Origin: Candidatus Faecivivens stercoravium
GTDB taxonomy: Bacteria; Bacillota; Clostridia; Oscillospirales; Ruminococcaceae
Direction of reading: 5' to 3'
NCBI GenBank assembly: GCA_018712425.1
Contig: DVHA01000308.1
Span: 1 to 7,985, forward strand
Length of the DNA: 7,985 nt
In this document: one piece after another, positions 5,625-7,985 of the stretch
Layout: every line of letters starts with the position of its first letter
Position numbering within the stretch: position 1 is the first letter of the stretch
The notes under the pieces: generated by a model
Told to the model about the DNA's origin: nothing
Databases searched by the model: none
Seen by the model: the letters and a program-made list of their open reading frames with translations, nothing else
Program-made: the position numbers and the translations under genes

Positions 5625-6083
5625 CTATTCAATCGTCAGGTCCAGTGACCCGGTAAAGTTTTCCATCTCCACTATGATATAATTGCTGGCGGCGGGCAGC
5701 TGGATGGTCCCGGTATACATCCCCGCCGTGTCGCAGAGGATTTCCGGTTCTTCGGCCCCGGACTGGAAGACCAGCCGGACCGTCCCCGCGTCGGATTCTA
5801 TCTTACAGGATACGGAGAGTTCGTCTCCGCCTTCCCGTTCCAGCGCCGTCCCGCCGAAGAGGACCTCTTCGCCGGAAAAGCCTTCGTAATCGGCCGCGTA
5901 GCTTCCCACATAGCTGTCGGCGCCAAAACTGCGTTCCCCCTCTAAATCCCCGCTGCCGGTCAGCGTCGCTTCGCCGGCGGCCTGCAAGACCTCATTGTAC
6001 CGGCCGAGGACCTGGTCCTTGGAACAGCCCGCCAGCGGCAGGAGGCAGCAGGCGATCAAAAAGAAGGTGATCGCTTTTTTCAT
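5625..6083 (-). CDS. Small putative lipoprotein of unknown function
   Basis: The 152-aa product opens with MKKAITFFLIACCLLPLAGC, a basic N-region, hydrophobic core and lipobox LAGC with the lipidated Cys20, so it should be anchored outside the cytoplasmic membrane. The mature part is acidic, rich in Gly, Glu and Ser, and predicted to be beta-strand rich. Two cysteines (93, 117) could form a disulfide. The ending SLDLTIE and alternating pattern of about 85-150 suggest a small beta-sandwich, but I recognise no family. Its ATG overlaps the stop of the VanZ-like gene as ATGA, and AGGGGG lies inside that gene's 3' end, so the two are translationally coupled. Its partner is probably the VanZ-like protein or the lipid/glycan products of the downstream genes. 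No function is proposed. Confidence 0.85.
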   Translation of the reverse strand: MKKAITFFLIACCLLPLAGCSKDQVLGRYNEVLQAAGEATLTGSGDLEGERSFGADSYVGSYAADYEGFSGEEVLFGGTALEREGGDELSVSCKIESDAGTVRLVFQSGAEEPEILCDTAGMYTGTIQLPAASNYIIVEMENFTGSLDLTIE

Positions 6084-6694
6084 AGCTGCACCCCCTGGAA
6101 GGCCGGAAGGATCCAGAACATCGCGCTGGCCGAGAGGAGCATCATCCCCGGCAGGCCCATGATGTCATCCTGCCGGCCGGTGTCGTGGAGGCCGTGGGCC
6201 ATGACCACCTTTTGATAGAGCAGCCGGGCGATCAGGCAGCCGATGACGGCGCCCAGCGTGTTGGTGATGAGGTCGTCGACGTCGGTGAGCCGCCCGCTGA
6301 ACATCTGGGCCATTTCAATCGCAAAGGAGAAGCAAAGCCCCGCGAGCGCCGTCCGTTTGACGCTCCTGAGTTTCCGCCAGAGCAGCGGGGCGAAGACCCC
6401 AAAGGGGATGAACATCACGACGTTTAAGAGGCTGTCCATCAGGTACTGGGGTGTATCTTTCATGACCCCCAGCACCGGCACCAGCTGGAGCCGCGGCCGG
6501 AAGGCGAAGTTCCCGGCGTCCGGCAGGCCGGTGGCCGAGTAGACGGCGCAGAGGTAGACGGCAAAGGTGAGCAGCATCCCTTTCCGGACGGCGGGCATAT
6601 TCCGCCTGAACAGCTCCCAGCCCAGCAGCATCGCCGGCAGCAGCAGCACCGAAACCGAAACGCTTTCAACCCCAATTGTGTACAGACGGACCAT
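6080..6694 (-). CDS. VanZ-like family membrane protein
   Basis: The 204-aa protein has about six membrane segments (near 10-29, 40-56, 84-105, 116-133, 143-160, 182-200). The family pattern (PF04892) is visible in SLLNVVMFIPFGVFAPLLW (88-106), the conserved EMAQMFSGR (127-135) and TDVDDLITNTLGAVIG (137-152). VanZ proteins are linked to low-level teicoplanin resistance in enterococcal vancomycin clusters, but most relatives are unlinked to resistance and their activity is unknown. No van genes are present here, so a resistance label is not justified. AAAGGGGG lies seven bases before the ATG. It is the first gene after the promoter at 6761-6769, and its stop overlaps the lipoprotein start. The last hydrophobic stretch after 180 lies beyond the usual domain core. 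Confidence 0.9.
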   Translation of the reverse strand: MVRLYTIGVESVSVSVLLLPAMLLGWELFRRNMPAVRKGMLLTFAVYLCAVYSATGLPDAGNFAFRPRLQLVPVLGVMKDTPQYLMDSLLNVVMFIPFGVFAPLLWRKLRSVKRTALAGLCFSFAIEMAQMFSGRLTDVDDLITNTLGAVIGCLIARLLYQKVVMAHGLHDTGRQDDIMGLPGMMLLSASAMFWILPAFQGVQL

Positions 6695-6760
6695 CGTCCT
6701 GCCCCCTTTCTGAAACGATACCGGGGGCTTCCGGTTTGGGATGTCCCTCAGTACATCTTT

Positions 6761-6769
6761 ATTATATCA
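6761..6769 (-). promoter_or_regulatory. Extended -10 promoter for the VanZ-to-GT4 operon
   Basis: The minus strand reads TGATATAAT, a perfect extended -10 (TGnTATAAT). No good -35 is seen at 16-18 bp, as expected for this class. It overlaps the TAA stop of the phospholipase-like gene (6762-6764). The start would be near 6754, about 60 nt before the VanZ-like ATG. Confidence 0.6.
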
Positions 6770-7391
6770 GCCGGGGGAGGAGTTCGCTATCGATTTCCCT
6801 TACAGTTTCGTCCGGTTCCTTACAATCCGGTAAGGTAAGCATTTCCTCCAGGACGACTTCGCCGCTTCCGGCGTAGGCCCCGGCCAGTTTTAAACCTATC
6901 GCGAGGATGAAGCGCAGGTCCCGGGCGATCGACGGATCTTCGGCCGCGTATCGGATGTGGGCGGCGTCTAGGATCTCGGACACCGGGAGGTCTTTCTCGG
7001 CTTCCAGCCCGTCCGGCGGGATATAGCCGTGGAAAGCGGCGCTCATCTTCTGTTCGTAGCTGATATGGGCCGACAGCGTCCCCGGGTAATCGGGGTTGTG
7101 CGGCCAGGTGAAGCAGTCGGCGGCGTAGTGGCAGATCTTTCCCAGCCGGAAGAAATCCTTAAGGCTCCTGGCGCCGTCTGCCGGCAGCTTCCGCATCAGC
7201 CGTGCCGCCTTCCGCGAGGCGAGGGGGTAGTTGTGCCCTTCCAGCTGTTCGGCCGTCCGGCGGCAGAAGTGGGAGGTAAAGGCGATGTCCGGCTCGACGT
7301 TCCCCCAGAGGAAGGCGGCCTTCGCGGCCCCGCGGATGTTAAATTCCCGCGAGAGAAGTTTCCCTAAACGGATGTGGCAGTTGAATTGCAT
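6762..7391 (-). CDS. Zinc-dependent phospholipase C-like protein
   Basis: The 209-aa protein fits the zinc-dependent phospholipase C-like family (PF00882-type). His6 is near the N-terminus, FLWGNVEPDI (27-36) carries Asp35, GH lies at 52-53, and FRLGKICHYAADCFTWPHN (81-99) carries His88, Asp92 and His98; His109 follows. This spacing of His/Asp residues is that of the family's metal site. No signal peptide is visible, unlike secreted bacterial phospholipases C, so it may be a cytoplasmic relative whose substrate and activity are unproven. AAAAGGAG lies eight bases before the ATG. The gene stands alone on its promoter at 7461-7489 or is read through into the operon that follows, whose promoter overlaps its stop codon. 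Clostridial members are widespread and mostly uncharacterised. Confidence 0.82.
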   Translation of the reverse strand: MQFNCHIRLGKLLSREFNIRGAAKAAFLWGNVEPDIAFTSHFCRRTAEQLEGHNYPLASRKAARLMRKLPADGARSLKDFFRLGKICHYAADCFTWPHNPDYPGTLSAHISYEQKMSAAFHGYIPPDGLEAEKDLPVSEILDAAHIRYAAEDPSIARDLRFILAIGLKLAGAYAGSGEVVLEEMLTLPDCKEPDETVREIDSELLPRLI

Positions 7392-7460
7392 CTGGATCGC
7401 TCCTTTTCTATCGGATACGCTGCCGGATTGCTGCCGGACAGCCTTTTTTGTTCTGCCTCT

Positions 7461-7489
7461 ATTGTAAACTTTTTCTTTTTAAAATCCAA
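7461..7489 (-). promoter_or_regulatory. Possible promoter for the phospholipase-like gene
   Basis: The minus strand has TTGGAT (7484-7489, 3 of 6), a 17-bp A-rich spacer, then TACAAT (7461-7466, 5 of 6). The start would fall near 7454, giving a leader of about 60 nt. The -35 is weak, so this is tentative. Confidence 0.4.
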
Positions 7490-7727
7490 TGAGGCGGAAC
7501 TTTAAGGTTTTATTAAAACTCCTATAACAGCTTTTAACCCCTCCCTATTCAAGATAACAGGGTAAAGGAAAGTTTACCGGAAGGGAAGGTAAGCCCCGGG
7601 CAAAATCTGTCTGTCTGTCCCATATTTTACCCGGAAACGCGCTCATTTTCAGTACAGGAAGGGTACATTTTTGAGACCGGATGGGGGACGTAGGGTTTGA
7701 TATGCCGGTGATTGAAATGTGGTATTT
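7490..7727. other. Non-coding stretch with overlapping stem-loops and a CTGT run
   Basis: No credible gene is seen here. GGTAAA/TTTACC (7561-7566/7573-7578) and TTACC/GGTAA (7574-7578/7588-7592) share bases and exclude each other. A longer stem pairs 7596-7606 with 7624-7634, 11 positions with one mismatch (C7601/A7629, which is a G.U pair on the minus strand). Its 17-nt loop holds CTGTCTGTCTGTC (7607-7619). There is no clear U-tract, so a terminator call is not made. The 9-mer AAAGTTTAC (7569-7577) is the inverse of GTAAACTTT at 7464-7472, near the -10 of the promoter. Confidence 0.5.
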
Positions 7728-7969
7728 TTACTACAACAAAACAATATTTGAAGCATTGAATGTTTATTTCGCTGCCCTTAAGGCAGCGACCAAGGGTTCC
7801 CCTTGGATGGGACCAAGCTTCGCCTGGACGGACCAGGACCCTCGCGGGCCCTGGACCCGCTGTTTGACGCAGCCGTGTCTCCCGCTCCCCCGTGTGTGAG
7901 ACCGTTCGTCAAGCGAACGGTCTTCGGGATGTTGACTGGACGTTTGGAAAGTTTATATTGTTGTAGTAA
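7728..7969 (-). repeat. Hairpin-array element, copy 2, with 12-bp terminal inverted repeats
   Basis: TTACTACAACAA at 7728-7739 is exactly inverted at 7958-7969, bounding a 242-bp element. On the plus strand, inside are stems 7770-7776/7782-7788, 7790-7796/7800-7806, 7813-7818/7822-7827 (one A.C), 7833-7841/7846-7854 (one A7838.C7849) and 7899-7908/7914-7923 (10 bp perfect). Read on the minus strand, the first four match copy 1 at 1530-1743 in order, loops and spacers, and both imperfect pairs become G.U. Copy 1 has one extra hairpin (1685-1703), and copy 2 has the extra 7899-7923 stem. No flanking target-site duplication is obvious and no transposase is encoded, so it would be a non-autonomous, MITE-like or REP-like element. 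Whether the 12-bp repeat is the true end is not certain. Confidence 0.75.
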
Positions 7970-7985
7970 CAGTTAATCCATCCCT

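Noticed and set aside
6080..6694. Glycopeptide resistance gene vanZ
   Set aside because: Only the broad VanZ-like domain is visible and no vanA-type cluster genes are present; most relatives have no shown link to resistance.
7419..7449. Plus-strand terminator: GCTG...CAGC stem followed by six T, with a 9-bp direct repeat GCTGCCGGA at 7419 and 7430
   Set aside because: The stem is only 4 bp and no plus-strand gene precedes it; on the minus strand it lies in the leader of the phospholipase-like gene with the T-run on the wrong side.
7681..7899. Plus-strand open frame of 72 codons at the right end
   Set aside because: It runs through the hairpin-array element, lacks a convincing ribosome binding site, and its C-terminal half is encoded by the stems.

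Overview
The window looks like a chromosomal segment from a GC-rich Firmicute, most likely a gut clostridium of the Oscillospirales/Ruminococcaceae type. This rests on the strong AAAGGAGG-type ribosome binding sites, the G/C-rich third codon positions, the style of the Crp/Fnr regulator, the family 4 glycosyltransferase and VanZ-like protein, and the hairpin-rich AT-edged intergenic repeats. No sequence search was possible, so the taxonomy is inference. All nine supported genes lie on the minus strand. Descriptions below go right to left, in the direction of transcription.

Envelope block (7391 down to 3906). A gene for a zinc-dependent phospholipase C-like protein comes first. Its stop codon overlaps an extended -10 promoter for the next four genes: VanZ-like membrane protein, small lipoprotein (ATGA overlap), TVP38/TMEM64 (VTT-domain) membrane protein, and a GT4 glycosyltransferase of about 330 aa. 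The combination suggests work on membrane lipids or glycolipids, but no substrate is shown.

Hydrolase block (3504 down to 1). A good promoter with a palindromic candidate operator at its start site leads into a metallo-beta-lactamase-fold hydrolase. This is followed by two different serine alpha/beta-hydrolases and then a Crp/Fnr-family regulator that runs off the left edge. The first two genes are tightly coupled: the stop codon of the first lies inside the ribosome binding site of the second. Regulator and hydrolases probably form one functional unit, with the regulator a candidate for acting on the palindrome upstream.

The most unusual content is between the genes. Two inverted copies of one hairpin-array element lie at about 1530-1743 (+) and 7728-7969 (-). 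Their AT-rich ends, hairpin order and spacers correspond, while the stems differ by compensatory changes. In every imperfect stem the non-Watson-Crick pair reads as G.U on the same element strand and as A.C on the other, which points to selection on a folded single strand (RNA or ssDNA) of defined orientation. A second, unrelated structure at 3597-3904 is a large imperfect palindrome. Five hairpins on each side of a perfect 18-bp inverted repeat are joined by matching short spacers (CCTTC, ATCAC, ATATC.., ATCAT), again with different stem sequences on the two sides. It fills the gap between the two operons. These two element families are the best candidates for something undescribed here; the genes themselves are of recognisable families.
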